From Brevundimonas sp. UBA2388 (GTDB lineage Bacteria > Pseudomonadota > Alphaproteobacteria > Caulobacterales > Caulobacteraceae), in NCBI GenBank assembly GCA_002343425.1, contig DDSO01000062.1, positions 484-12,014 on the forward strand: a stretch of 11,531 bases of DNA. The letters are read 5' to 3'. Position 1 is the first letter of the stretch; each line of letters starts with the position of its first letter. The translations under genes and the position numbers were made by a program. The notes under the pieces are model-generated. The model was not told the origin of the DNA and did no database searches. It saw only the letters and a program-made list of their open reading frames with translations. Positions 1 through 7,855 of this stretch are shown here, one piece after another.

Positions 1-2589
1 ACCGGCGAGGGCAAGACCCTGGTCGCCGTGGCCCCGGTGTACCTCAACGCCCTGCTGGGCAAGGGCGTGCACGTCATCACCGTCAACGACTATCTGGCCC
101 GCCGCGACGCCGAATGGATGGGCCGGGTCTATCGTTTTCTGGGCATGGAGGTCGGCGTCATCGTCAACGGCCTGTCCTCGGGACAGCGTCAGGCCGCCTA
201 TGCGGCCGACATCACCTACGGCACCAACAACGAATTCGGCTTCGACTATTTGCGCGACAACCTGGTCTATGACCGCAAGGAGATGGTGCAGCGTCCGCAC
301 CATTTCGCCATCGTCGACGAGGTCGACTCCATCCTGGTCGACGAGGCGCGCACGCCGCTGATCATCTCGGGCCCGACGGAAGACCGGTCGGACCTGTATC
401 TGATCGTCGACGGGATCATCAAGGAACTGATCCAGGACACGACGACCTTCGATCTGGACGAGAAGCAGCGTCAGGCGCTGCTGACCGAGGAGGGCTCCGA
501 GAAGATCGAACAGATCATGGAGGAGCGTCAGCTGTTCGCCGCCGACACCACCGGTCTGTACGACGCGGCCAACATCACCCTGGTCCACCACATCAACCAG
601 GCCCTGCGCGCCAACACCCTGTATCAGAAGGACAAGGACTACATCATCAAGGCCGGCGAGGTCATGCTGATCGATGAGTTCACCGGCCGCATGATGCAGG
701 GCCGCCGCCTGTCCGAAGGCCTGCACCAGGCCATCGAGGCCAAGGAGGGCGTGAAGATCATGCCCGAGAACCAGACCCTGGCCTCGGTCACGATCCAGAA
801 CTATTTCCGCCTGTACGAGAAGCTGTCGGGCATGACCGGCACGGCCGCGACCGAGGCCCAGGAATTCCTCGACATCTACAAGATGGACGTCCTGGAAGTG
901 CCGACCAACCGGCCGGTCAAGCGGATCGACCACGACGACGAAATCTTCCGCACCACAGCCGAGAAGAACCAGGCCATCGCGGCCCTGATCGCCGAATGCC
1001 ACGTCAAGGGTCAGCCGATCCTGGTCGGCACGGTGTCGATCGAGAAGTCGGAAACCCTGTCCGAGCTGCTCAAGACCTATGAGTATGAGGTCACGCTGAA
1101 GACGCTGAAGCCGCAGCACGCCCATCTGCTGGAGGCCGTGACCAGCGAGGACGAGAAGACGCGCCGCGAGGCCAAGAAGGCCTATCAGGCGCTGAAGGAC
1201 GAGGATTTCGACATCGAGGTCCGGACCGGCAAGGGCATTCCGCACAGCGTGCTGAACGCCCGCCAGCACGAGCAGGAAGCCTATATCGTCGCCGACGCCG
1301 GCCTGCCCGGCGTGGTGACCATCGCGACCAACATGGCCGGCCGCGGCACCGACATCCAGCTCGGCGGCAACCTGGAAATGCGCCTGCAGAAATGGCGTCA
1401 GGACCTGCGTAACCTCGCGCAGGAAATCACCCCAGAGATGGAAGAGGCGGAAGAGGCCCGTCTGAAGGCCGATATCGCGGTGCAGAAGCAGAAGTCGCTG
1501 GCCGCCGGCGGCCTGTTCGTGCTCGGCACCGAGCGCCACGAGAGCCGCCGCATCGACAACCAGCTGCGCGGCCGGACCGGCCGTCAGGGCGACCCGGGCA
1601 CGTCGAAATTCTTCCTGTCCTGCGAGGACGATCTGCTGCGCATCTTCGCCGGCGACCGCCTGGACGGGATCATGCGCAGCTTCGGCGTGGCCGAAGGCGA
1701 GGCCATCTCGCACCCGTGGCTGAACCGCGCCGTCGAGACCGCCCAGAAGCGGGTCGAGACCCGCAACTACGACATCCGCAAGAACCTGCTGAAGTACGAC
1801 GACGTCGTGAACGACCAGCGCAAGGCCGTGTTCGAGCAGCGCCAGGAGTTCATGGACTCGACCGACCTGTCCGAACTGGTCGGCGAGTTCCGCAACGACG
1901 TCATCACCGACCTGATCGAAAAACACATGCCGCCCAAGGCCTACGCCGAGCAGTGGGACATCGACGGCCTGAACGAGAAGGTGAAGTCCACCCTCGGTCT
2001 GGACCTGCCGCTGCACGACTGGGCCGCCGAGGAAGGCGTCTCGAACGAGGAGATCGAGGAACGGGTCGTGGCCGCCGCCGACGCCCGCGCCGCCGAGCGT
2101 CTCGAGCAGATCGGCGCCGAACAGACGCGCGGTCTCGAGAAGCAGTTCCTGCTGCAGATGATCGACATGCAGTGGCGTGAACACCTGGTCCATCTGGACC
2201 ACCTGCGCGGCGTCATCGGCCTGCGCGGCTATGGCCAGCGCGATCCGCTGAACGAATACAAGACCGAGGCCTTCAACCTGTTCGAGACGCTGCTCTATGA
2301 GCTGCGCCACAATGTCACCCGCTGGCTGATGACGGTCGAGTTCCGCTTCGAGGCGCCGCCGGCGATGGACATGCCGGAGTTCCAGGAAATCCACCTGAAC
2401 CCGGGCACCGGCGAGAACGAGATGTCGAACCCGCTGGCGCAGAACCCGGAAGGCATGGCGCAGGGCGACGATCGCGCCCGCCTGCCGGTCGACGTTCTGC
2501 CGGTCGGCTGGGAGCGCACGCCGCGCAACGCCGACTGCCCCTGTGGATCGGGCCGGAAGTTCAAGCACTGCCACGGTAGCCTGATTTAG
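1..2589 (+). CDS. secA: Protein translocase subunit SecA, 5' end outside window
   Basis: ATPase motor that drives preproteins through the SecYEG channel at the inner membrane. The first codons read TGEGKT, the Walker A loop (Lys108 region in E. coli), so roughly 100 N-terminal codons lie left of the window; the GTG at base 28 is internal. Visible are 862 residues. The order is NBD1 with Walker B DEVD (bases 316-327) and [12 protein letters not shown], the preprotein-binding region, NBD2 with [11 protein letters not shown] and [25 protein letters not shown], then the helical scaffold/two-helix-finger region ([19 protein letters not shown]). The C-terminal zinc-binding tail keeps Cys at 2536, 2542 and 2569 and His at 2572 (CxCx8CH), the site for SecB and lipid contact. 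Compared with E. coli SecA as I recall it, NBD2 carries an extra ~50 residues (about bases 1075-1233). No clear T-rich terminator follows. Identification is certain; only the 5' end is missing. Confidence 0.98.
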   Translation, partial: TGEGKTLVAVAPVYLNALLGKGVHVITVNDYLARRDAEWMGRVYRFLGMEVGVIVNGLSSGQRQAAYAADITYGTNNEFGFDYLRDNLVYDRKEMVQRPHHFAIVDEVDSILVDEARTPLIISGPTEDRSDLYLIVDGIIKELIQDTTTFDLDEKQRQALLTEEGSEKIEQIMEERQLFAADTTGLYDAANITLVHHINQALRANTLYQKDKDYIIKAGEVMLIDEFTGRMMQGRRLSEGLHQAIEAKEGVKIMPENQTLASVTIQNYFRLYEKLSGMTGTAATEAQEFLDIYKMDVLEVPTNRPVKRIDHDDEIFRTTAEKNQAIAALIAECHVKGQPILVGTVSIEKSETLSELLKTYEYEVTLKTLKPQHAHLLEAVTSEDEKTRREAKKAYQALKDEDFDIEVRTGKGIPHSVLNARQHEQEAYIVADAGLPGVVTIATNMAGRGTDIQLGGNLEMRLQKWRQDLRNLAQEITPEMEEAEEARLKADIAVQKQKSLAAGGLFVLGTERHESRRIDNQLRGRTGRQGDPGTSKFFLSCEDDLLRIFAGDRLDGIMRSFGVAEGEAISHPWLNRAVETAQKRVETRNYDIRKNLLKYDDVVNDQRKAVFEQRQEFMDSTDLSELVGEFRNDVITDLIEKHMPPKAYAEQWDIDGLNEKVKSTLGLDLPLHDWAAEEGVSNEEIEERVVAAADARAAERLEQIGAEQTRGLEKQFLLQMIDMQWREHLVHLDHLRGVIGLRGYGQRDPLNEYKTEAFNLFETLLYELRHNVTRWLMTVEFRFEAPPAMDMPEFQEIHLNPGTGENEMSNPLAQNPEGMAQGDDRARLPVDVLPVGWERTPRNADCPCGSGRKFKHCHGSLI

Positions 2590-2680
2590 GGCGCTAACGC
2601 TCGCGACGCGGTCGCTCGCTGCTTGAGCGCGTGACCGTGCCTCGCTATCGGCCGAGGGCGTTCGCCGACGGGAGAGACTG

Positions 2681-3847
2681 ATGGCCGCTCACAAGGACCT
2701 GTTCTCCCGCGCCCTGTCGCTGGACCCGGAGCGGCTGCATTTCGCGGCGCACAGCCATCACCTGTGGCCGGACGCGAGCTTCGACGGCCAGCTGCGAGCC
2801 TGGGTCGAGGCAAACCAGTTCGCCGACCGGAAATGGGACCTGATCTTCGGCGAGGTCATCCCCGAGGCCCAGACGCATGTGGCGCGCGAGCTGCACCTGC
2901 CGTCGCCGGACACGGTGGTGTTCGCCCCCAACACCCATGACCTGCTGCTGCGGATCGTCTCGGGCCTCGAGCGCAAGCCGGTCCGCATCCTGTCGACCGA
3001 CGGCGAGTTCCACTCGTTCCGGCGTCAGGCGCAGCGCTGGGAAGAGGCCGGCGAGGCGGTCATCACCCGCGTGCCCCTGCATCCGTTCGAGACCTTTGAC
3101 GAGCGGTTCGTCGAGGCGGCGGAAGGAGGCGCCTTTGATCTGATCCTGGTCAGCCAGGTCTTCTTCCGGACCGGTCAGGTCTTCGGCCGGATCGCCGATC
3201 TGGCCGCGCTCGCCGATCCGGCCGGGCCGTGGGTCGTCATCGACGGCTATCACGGATTCATGGCCCAGCCGACAGACCTGTCAGCGGTGGCGGACCGGGT
3301 TTTCTATCTGGCAGGCGGCTACAAATACGCCATGGCGGGCGAGGGCGTCTGCTTCCTGCATGCGCCGGACGGCTACTGCCCGCGGCCGGTCGTGACCGGC
3401 TGGTTCGCAGAGTTCGGGGACCTGTCGGGACCGCCGGGCGGGGTCGGGTATCGCAGCGACGGCGGCCGCTTCTGGGGCGCGACATTCGACGTGTCGCCCC
3501 TGTACCGGTTCAACGCCGTGCGGCGGATGCTGGACGAGGCGGGGCTGGCCACGGCGGACGTCAGCGCCCATGCCCAGGCCCTGATGGCGCGGTTCCAGAC
3601 GGCGGTCACGGGCGGAGAGGCCGGGCGGCTGGCGTCGGCCGAACTGATCAATCCGCTGACCGGCGACGCCCGGCGCGCGCGGTTCCTGGCCTACCGGCAT
3701 GACGACGCCCCGGCGTGGAAGTCGCGGCTGCTGGAGGCAGGCGTGGTCACCGATGTACGCGACGACGTGATCCGCTTCGGCTTCGGCCTGTATCAGGATG
3801 CCGATGACGTCGAACGGCTGATCGCCGCCTGCAGGCGGGCGCTTTAA
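2681..3847 (+). CDS. Class V aminotransferase / kynureninase-like PLP enzyme
   Basis: A 388-residue cytosolic protein with the fold-type I PLP enzyme pattern. FAPNTHDLL (81-89) fits the cofactor phosphate loop. VVIDGYHG (185-192) supplies the Asp (D188) that contacts the pyridine nitrogen. YLAGGYKYAMAGEG (209-222) holds the Schiff-base lysine, K215. The C-terminal small domain ends in a VTDVRDDVIRFGFGLYQ segment, typical of kynureninase/class V proteins (VxxRxxxxIRxGxxLY). The ATG has a good Shine-Dalgarno, GGAGAG at 2671-2676. The gene lies 91 bases after secA on the same strand, so read-through is possible, but no functional link to secretion is evident. No kynurenine-pathway genes are nearby, so calling it kynureninase would be over-reach: transaminase, desulfurase-like or C-C lyase activity are all open. 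The family is certain; the substrate is not predicted. Confidence 0.88.
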   Translation: MAAHKDLFSRALSLDPERLHFAAHSHHLWPDASFDGQLRAWVEANQFADRKWDLIFGEVIPEAQTHVARELHLPSPDTVVFAPNTHDLLLRIVSGLERKPVRILSTDGEFHSFRRQAQRWEEAGEAVITRVPLHPFETFDERFVEAAEGGAFDLILVSQVFFRTGQVFGRIADLAALADPAGPWVVIDGYHGFMAQPTDLSAVADRVFYLAGGYKYAMAGEGVCFLHAPDGYCPRPVVTGWFAEFGDLSGPPGGVGYRSDGGRFWGATFDVSPLYRFNAVRRMLDEAGLATADVSAHAQALMARFQTAVTGGEAGRLASAELINPLTGDARRARFLAYRHDDAPAWKSRLLEAGVVTDVRDDVIRFGFGLYQDADDVERLIAACRRAL

Positions 3848-3860
3848 TCCATTCAGCTAT

Positions 3861-3893
3861 TCCGCTCATCCCGCGAAAGCGGGGATGAGCGGA
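3861..3893. repeat. GAAA-loop palindrome between convergent genes (REP-like or bidirectional terminator)
   Basis: The arm TCCGCTCATCCCGC (3861-3874), a GAAA loop (3875-3878) and the arm GCGGGGATGAGCGGA (3879-3893) form a 14-bp stem with one bulged G. It sits 14 bases past the PLP-enzyme stop and 24 bases before the convergent membrane-protein stop, where a two-way terminator is expected. Neither side has a T-run, so it is not a canonical intrinsic terminator. The core CCCGCGAAAGCGGG resembles dispersed intergenic palindromes (REP-like) known from many proteobacteria; that copies exist elsewhere in this genome is inference. Confidence 0.75.
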
Positions 3894-3917
3894 TCAGTAA
3901 CTGGGCCTCTGGCCGCT

Positions 3918-4775
3918 CTAGAAAAACGTCGTGTCTTCCGACTGCTTCGCCTCGGGCGCCTTGCGCGGGGCGGGCGGGGTCGCAGGCGCGGGCGTCGGGG
4001 CCGGGGTCGCGCCGGGCGCCGGGGCGATCGGCGGCAGGGTCGGATAGGGCAGGCTTTCGGGGCTGCCGTCGCCGGGGAAGGCCTGCGCCCCGTCGGGTGC
4101 GCCGGGCGCGACGACTGGCGGGTCGAGGCGGTCGGGGGCGTCCAGATCGTCCCGGATGAAGACCCAGGAGCGGCTGTCGGTACAGGCGCAGGCCTTCATG
4201 AAGCCCTCGCGGTCGCGCCAGATGACCAGCGGATAGCGCGTTTGCAGGCCGGCCTCCTTGAGGTCGGTCGTCAGGCGGGCGACGAAGGAGCGCCCGGCCT
4301 CGACCACGGCGCCGCGCGCCAGATTGCCGTCGGCGGCCGGAATGCCTGCGGCGGTCCAGTTGCGCACCGGGGTGGCGGTCCAGCGCTGGTACAGGGTCCA
4401 GTCGCGGGTCAGCCAGAGCTCGGCGATGGTGGCGCGCTCCGCGGCGGTGGACTGGGCCAGACCTTCACGATCCGGGCGGGCGAACAGGATGATGCGGGCC
4501 TCGATGCCCGCGGCGCGCAGCTTGGGAATCTCCTCGCGCTCGTACCGGGCCATGGCCGCGGAGTCGCGATAGCCGATGATGTAGAGCGGCTCACCACCGC
4601 CACCCGCCGAGACCCAGGACGCCTCGTCCAGCAGGCGCTGGATTTCGGCTTGATTGCGGGTCACCGTGACGGGCTGGAACCGCGCATAATAGGTCCAGTA
4701 CGCCCAGTAGGCAGCCCCGGCGAGGACCAGGCCGATGACGGCGGCCAGGGCCGACCAGATAAAAAAGCGACGCAT
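3918..4775 (-). CDS. Uncharacterised membrane-anchored protein with Pro/Ala-rich tail
   Basis: I do not recognise a named family for this 285-residue protein. The N-terminus (MRRFF, then a hydrophobic segment at about 5-28) looks like a signal anchor, placing the rest in the periplasm. The middle (about 35-210) has a mixed alpha/beta look: PLYIIGYRDS (63-72), ARIILFARPD (93-102) and SWVFIRDD (203-210), with a Cys-Ala-Cys pair at C196/C198. That arrangement is loosely reminiscent of a thioredoxin-like fold, but there is no classical CxxC after the first strand, so redox activity is not claimed. Residues 219-271 are a low-complexity Pro/Ala linker, and the protein ends in DTTFF. The only GGAG (complement of 4787-4790) lies 11 bases before the ATG, so initiation looks weak. 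It stands 86 bases downstream of the GNAT gene on the same strand. The anchor and a codon pattern consistent with this frame favour it over the overlapping plus-strand frame. Confidence 0.8.
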   Translation of the reverse strand: MRRFFIWSALAAVIGLVLAGAAYWAYWTYYARFQPVTVTRNQAEIQRLLDEASWVSAGGGGEPLYIIGYRDSAAMARYEREEIPKLRAAGIEARIILFARPDREGLAQSTAAERATIAELWLTRDWTLYQRWTATPVRNWTAAGIPAADGNLARGAVVEAGRSFVARLTTDLKEAGLQTRYPLVIWRDREGFMKACACTDSRSWVFIRDDLDAPDRLDPPVVAPGAPDGAQAFPGDGSPESLPYPTLPPIAPAPGATPAPTPAPATPPAPRKAPEAKQSEDTTFF

Positions 4776-4843
4776 GGGGGAAGGCGCTCCAGCTTCACGG
4801 TTCGCAGAGGTTAACGCCTAGCACCGAATTGGGTTGTCGCGCA

Positions 4844-4856
4844 CGCCTGTGAGGCG
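4844..4856. other. Short hairpin after the GNAT gene
   Basis: CGCCT-GTG-AGGCG is a 5-bp stem with a 3-base loop, starting six bases downstream of the GNAT stop on the minus strand. There is no T-run, so it could be a weak transcription or RNA-stability element, or chance in GC-rich DNA. The rest of the 86-base spacer (4776-4861) shows no promoter I can support. Confidence 0.25.
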
Positions 4857-4861
4857 AGCGA

Positions 4862-5332
4862 TCAGTCGGAAGACCGCATGGCGGCGACCGACCAACGCAC
4901 GATGGTCTTGTCCTCCTGCTCCGCGCCGAGACGGGCATAGAAGCGACGGGCATCCAGATTGTCGGACTTGACCTCCCATCGCGCGGCCAGACCCTGCCCG
5001 GCCGCCACCTGGCCGAACCGGCGCATCAGCGCAGCGCCGGCTCCCAGACCCCGAACGGACTCGTCCACAAAGAGGTCGTCGAGGTTCAGATAGTCGGCAC
5101 CGCGCCAGATGCCGTAGCAGCGAACCCAGGTCAGATAGCCGACATCCCGCCCATCCCGTTCGGCCAGCAGGCAGCCGAAGGCCGGCGGCTCCGCGGCGAG
5201 CGCATCAGCCAGACCGGCCGGGGTCGCGGCGAGGTAAGCCGCCTCCCCCTGATTGTCCGCAAGGCCGCACATGAGGCGGTAGAGACTGGCGGCGTCAGCG
5301 GGCCCGGCGGTCCTCAGGGTCACGGGCTCCAA
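4862..5332 (-). CDS. GNAT-family N-acetyltransferase, TTG start
   Basis: A 156-residue single-domain acetyltransferase that would move the acetyl group of acetyl-CoA to an amine; the substrate is unknown. The N-terminus (VTLRTAGPADAASLYRLM) is the usual first strand and helix. LDDLFVDESVRGLGAGAAL (84-102) is motif A, with the acetyl-CoA pyrophosphate loop R94-G-L-G-A-G99. N125-x3-RRFYARLGA (to 137) is motif B. The reading frame directly continues that of mmsA after its TGA, leaving two intervening codons, so the start can only be TTG at 5332 or an in-frame GTG at 5323. GGGGTGAT (complement of 5345-5338), which overlaps the mmsA stop, matches the anti-Shine-Dalgarno six bases in a row (GGTGAT) and lies five bases before the TTG. 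This supports TTG and translational coupling to mmsA. The out-of-frame ATG at 5339 leads to an early stop. Confidence 0.88.
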   Translation of the reverse strand: MEPVTLRTAGPADAASLYRLMCGLADNQGEAAYLAATPAGLADALAAEPPAFGCLLAERDGRDVGYLTWVRCYGIWRGADYLNLDDLFVDESVRGLGAGAALMRRFGQVAAGQGLAARWEVKSDNLDARRFYARLGAEQEDKTIVRWSVAAMRSSD

Positions 5333-5338
5333 CGAACA

Positions 5339-6841
5339 TCACCCCATCGTCGGGATGACGAAGCTGGAGTCCGCGTGCTCCAGGTCGCTGTCGGGCCAGC
5401 GGGCGGTGACGGTCTTGACCTTGGTCCAGAACTTCACACCCTCCATGCCGTGCTGGTTGGTGTCGCCAAAGGCCGAGCGCTTCCAGCCGCCGAAGGTGTG
5501 ATAGGCGACCGGCACGGGGATCGGGACGTTGATCCCGACCATGCCGACATTGACGCGGGCGGCGAAATCGCGGGCCGCGCGGCCGTTCTGGGTGAAGATG
5601 GCGACGCCGTTGCCGTACTGGTGTTTCGACGGGAGGTGCAGCGCCTCCTCGAAGCTGGCGGCGCGGACGATCTGCAGCACAGGGCCGAAAATCTCTTCCT
5701 TGTAGGATTCCATCTCGGGCGTGACGTGGTCGAACAGCGAGGGGCCGATGAAATAGCCCTTTTCATGCCCCTGCAGGGTGAAGCCGCGGCCGTCGACGAC
5801 CAGTTCGGCGCCTTCGCGCACGCCGGTCTCGATCCAGCCCTCGACGCGGGCCTTGTGCTGGGCGGTGACGACCGGGCCGTAGTGGGCGCCGGCGTCGGTC
5901 GAGACGCCGACCCGCATGGTCGGGATTTCGGCAACCATACGCTCGCGCAGTTCGTCGGCGGTCTTCTTGCCGACCGGGACGACGACCGGCAGGGCCATGC
6001 AGCGTTCGCCGGCCGAGCCGTAGGCGGCGCCGGACAGGTCCTTGATGACCTGGTCCATGTCGGCGTCGGGCAGGACGATGCCGTGGTTCTTGGCGCCGCC
6101 CATGGCCTGGACGCGTTTCCCGTGCGCCGCGCCGGTCTGGTAGACATAGTTGGCGATGTCGGACGAGCCGACGAAGCTGACGGCGTGGATCTGCGGATGG
6201 GTCAGGATGGCGTCGACCGCCGCCTTGTCGCCGTGGACGACGTTCAGCACGCCCGCCGGAGCGCCGGCTTCCATCATCAGCTCGGCCAGACGGACCGGCA
6301 CCGAGGGATCGCGCTCGCTGGGCTTGAGGATGAAGGTGTTGCCGACGGCGATGGCGACGCCGAACATCCACATCGGGATCATGGCCGGGAAGTTGAACGG
6401 GGTGATGCCCGCCACAACGCCCAGCGGCTGGCGCATCGAATAGACGTCGATGCCGGGGCCCGCGCCCCAGGTGTATTCGCCCTTCAGCGCATGCGGGATG
6501 CCGCAGGCGAACTCGATGACTTCCAGACCGCGCTGGATGTCGCCCTTGGAGTCGGCGATGACCTTGCCGTGCTCGGCCGACAGCAGTTCGGCCAGTTCAT
6601 TGACGTTGGCCTCGACCAGCCGTTTGAACTCGAACATCACCCGCGCCCGGCGCTGGGGGTTGGTCGAGGACCAGCCGTCGAAGGCGTGCTGGGCGGCCTG
6701 GACGGCGCGGTCCATCTCGGCGACCGAGGCCAGCTGGACGCGGGCCTGGACCTCGCCGGTGTTGGGGTTGAACACGTCCGAGAAGCGGCCCGAGGCGCCC
6801 GTGAAGCTGGCGCCGTCGATGAAGTGGTGGATGTCGCGCAT
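5339..6841 (-). CDS. mmsA: CoA-acylating methylmalonate-semialdehyde dehydrogenase
   Basis: A 500-residue aldehyde dehydrogenase that oxidises (methyl)malonate semialdehyde with NAD and CoA to propionyl-CoA or acetyl-CoA plus CO2. This is a late step of valine and of myo-inositol/beta-alanine breakdown in the cytosol. Family hallmarks are PLGVVAGITPFNFPAMIP (139-156, Asn150 of the oxyanion hole), ILKPSERDPS (171-180), FVGSSDIA (223-230), the catalytic cysteine C281 in GSAGERCMALP, and EEIFGPVL (382-389, Glu383). Where hydrolytic ALDHs carry ELGGK with the general-base Glu, this protein reads AMGGAKNH, as in the CoA-dependent subgroup. Length is typical (~500). The usual partners mmsB (3-hydroxyisobutyrate dehydrogenase) or iol genes are absent here; the only coupled gene is the GNAT downstream. 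The Shine-Dalgarno is weak (AGGA about 12 bases before the ATG). Confidence 0.96.
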   Translation of the reverse strand: MRDIHHFIDGASFTGASGRFSDVFNPNTGEVQARVQLASVAEMDRAVQAAQHAFDGWSSTNPQRRARVMFEFKRLVEANVNELAELLSAEHGKVIADSKGDIQRGLEVIEFACGIPHALKGEYTWGAGPGIDVYSMRQPLGVVAGITPFNFPAMIPMWMFGVAIAVGNTFILKPSERDPSVPVRLAELMMEAGAPAGVLNVVHGDKAAVDAILTHPQIHAVSFVGSSDIANYVYQTGAAHGKRVQAMGGAKNHGIVLPDADMDQVIKDLSGAAYGSAGERCMALPVVVPVGKKTADELRERMVAEIPTMRVGVSTDAGAHYGPVVTAQHKARVEGWIETGVREGAELVVDGRGFTLQGHEKGYFIGPSLFDHVTPEMESYKEEIFGPVLQIVRAASFEEALHLPSKHQYGNGVAIFTQNGRAARDFAARVNVGMVGINVPIPVPVAYHTFGGWKRSAFGDTNQHGMEGVKFWTKVKTVTARWPDSDLEHADSSFVIPTMG

Positions 6842-6882
6842 GATCGGAAACGGTCCTGGAAAACGAAACAGTCGGGTCGGAT

Positions 6883-6906
6883 GGGCAGCGGTTTAGCCGC
6901 TGGCCC
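6883..6906. other. Imperfect hairpin between hydrolase and mmsA
   Basis: GGG-CAGCGG (6883-6891), loop TTTAG, CCGCTG-G-CCC (6897-6906) gives a 6+3 bp stem with one bulged G, 18 bases after the hydrolase stop on the minus strand. It could end the zur-hydrolase transcript, but no T-run follows, so an intrinsic terminator is only a weak possibility. The remainder of the 83-base spacer (6842-6924) should hold an mmsA promoter if mmsA is separately transcribed; I see no convincing -35/-10 pair. Confidence 0.35.
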
Positions 6907-6924
6907 GCGCGTGCGCCAGCGTCT

Positions 6925-7815
6925 CTAGACGGCGGCGTCGAACAGGGCGTCGCGGGCGATGTCGGCCTGGAGCATGGGGAAGAAATGGGTCCCGCCCGGC
7001 ACGGTCCCGACGGTGACATGCGGCAGACCGCGCGGGTTCTCCGGCAGGCGGCAGGGCGAGGCCCCCTCGGCCATGAGCACCGTCACCGGGCAGTCCAGCT
7101 GTTTCAGGGCGCGCCAGGGGTCGTGGCTCTGGGCGGCGTAGTTGGAAGCCTCCCAGGCCGGGTCGCAGGCCAGGGTGTAGCCCTCCGGCGTCTCGACAAG
7201 GCCGTCGGCGATATAGTCGGCCAGCATCATCTCGGGCCACCCGCGGAAGGCGCCGCGGCCCAGATAGCCGGCCATGGCCTGTTCCCGGCTGTCGAAGACC
7301 CGACGACGCCGCAGGGCGCTCCGGACCAGCGGGATGCGCGAGGCGATCCGGTCCAGAAGCGGCAGTTTGAAAGCCGCAACGGCCCAGCGGCTCCAGATCA
7401 CCGGATCGAACAGGACCAGACCCCCGACGCGGTCGGGCCGTTCCGCCGCCGCCAGAAGCGCCGAGGTGCCGCCCATCGAGTGACCGGCCAGGATCACCGG
7501 CGGGCCGTCCAGCGCATCCAGCAGGGCGACGAGGTCGTCCCGATGGTCGTGCCAGTCGCGGCGCCCGCCGCCCTCGGCCGGCAGGGTCGTGCCGCCATGG
7601 CCGCGCAGGTCGGGGGCCCAGATGCGGAGACTGCCGGACAGGGGCGCCAGCAGGGTGCGGTAGGTCAGGGCGTTGAAGCCGTTGGCATGAACGAAAATCA
7701 GGTCGACAGGCCGCTTCGGGTCGCCGAAATCCAGCACGCTCATCTGGCCCTCGCCCCAGCGGTTCGACACCGGAAGGCTCAGACGACGGGGCGGGGAGAG
7801 CCGGATCGCATCCAT
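6925..7815 (-). CDS. Alpha/beta-fold hydrolase
   Basis: A 296-residue serine hydrolase of the alpha/beta superfamily. With the ATG at 7815 as residue 1, the oxyanion-hole strand is FVHANGFNALTY (41-52). A DLRGHG turn follows (69-74). The nucleophile elbow GHSMGG carries Ser113, and VPGGTHFFPM carries the catalytic His277. The acid is not certain; Glu250 in VLMAEG is in a plausible place. A helical cap lies at about 140-215. The frame stays open upstream to 7944, but that stretch is Pro/Ala/Arg-rich and overlaps zur, so the ATG at 7815 is preferred. No Shine-Dalgarno precedes it (the leader is C-rich), which leaves translation by coupling or a leaderless mRNA. The gene lies 40 bases behind zur on the same strand, so co-transcription is likely. 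The substrate (ester, lactone, amide or haloalkane) cannot be told. Confidence 0.87.
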   Translation of the reverse strand: MDAIRLSPPRRLSLPVSNRWGEGQMSVLDFGDPKRPVDLIFVHANGFNALTYRTLLAPLSGSLRIWAPDLRGHGGTTLPAEGGGRRDWHDHRDDLVALLDALDGPPVILAGHSMGGTSALLAAAERPDRVGGLVLFDPVIWSRWAVAAFKLPLLDRIASRIPLVRSALRRRRVFDSREQAMAGYLGRGAFRGWPEMMLADYIADGLVETPEGYTLACDPAWEASNYAAQSHDPWRALKQLDCPVTVLMAEGASPCRLPENPRGLPHVTVGTVPGGTHFFPMLQADIARDALFDAAV

Positions 7816-7855
7816 GGGGGGCAGATAGGGTCTGGGCCCGGGTTTTGCCAGCGCC

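Noticed and set aside
2591-2657. Several short inverted repeats after secA (GCGCT/AGCGC, GCGAC-GCG-GTCGC, CCTCG/CGAGG)
   Set aside because: The stems are only 5 bp, in very GC-rich DNA, with no T-run. A terminator cannot be supported, though a dispersed repeat in this 91-base spacer cannot be excluded.
3885-4814. 309-codon plus-strand frame opposite the membrane-anchored protein
   Set aside because: Its composition is Gly/Arg/Ala low complexity with no domain. The minus-strand frame has a start with a signal anchor and protein-like composition.
5375-6928. 517-codon plus-strand frame opposite mmsA
   Set aside because: mmsA has unmistakable catalytic motifs. The opposite frame is an antisense artefact common in GC-rich DNA.
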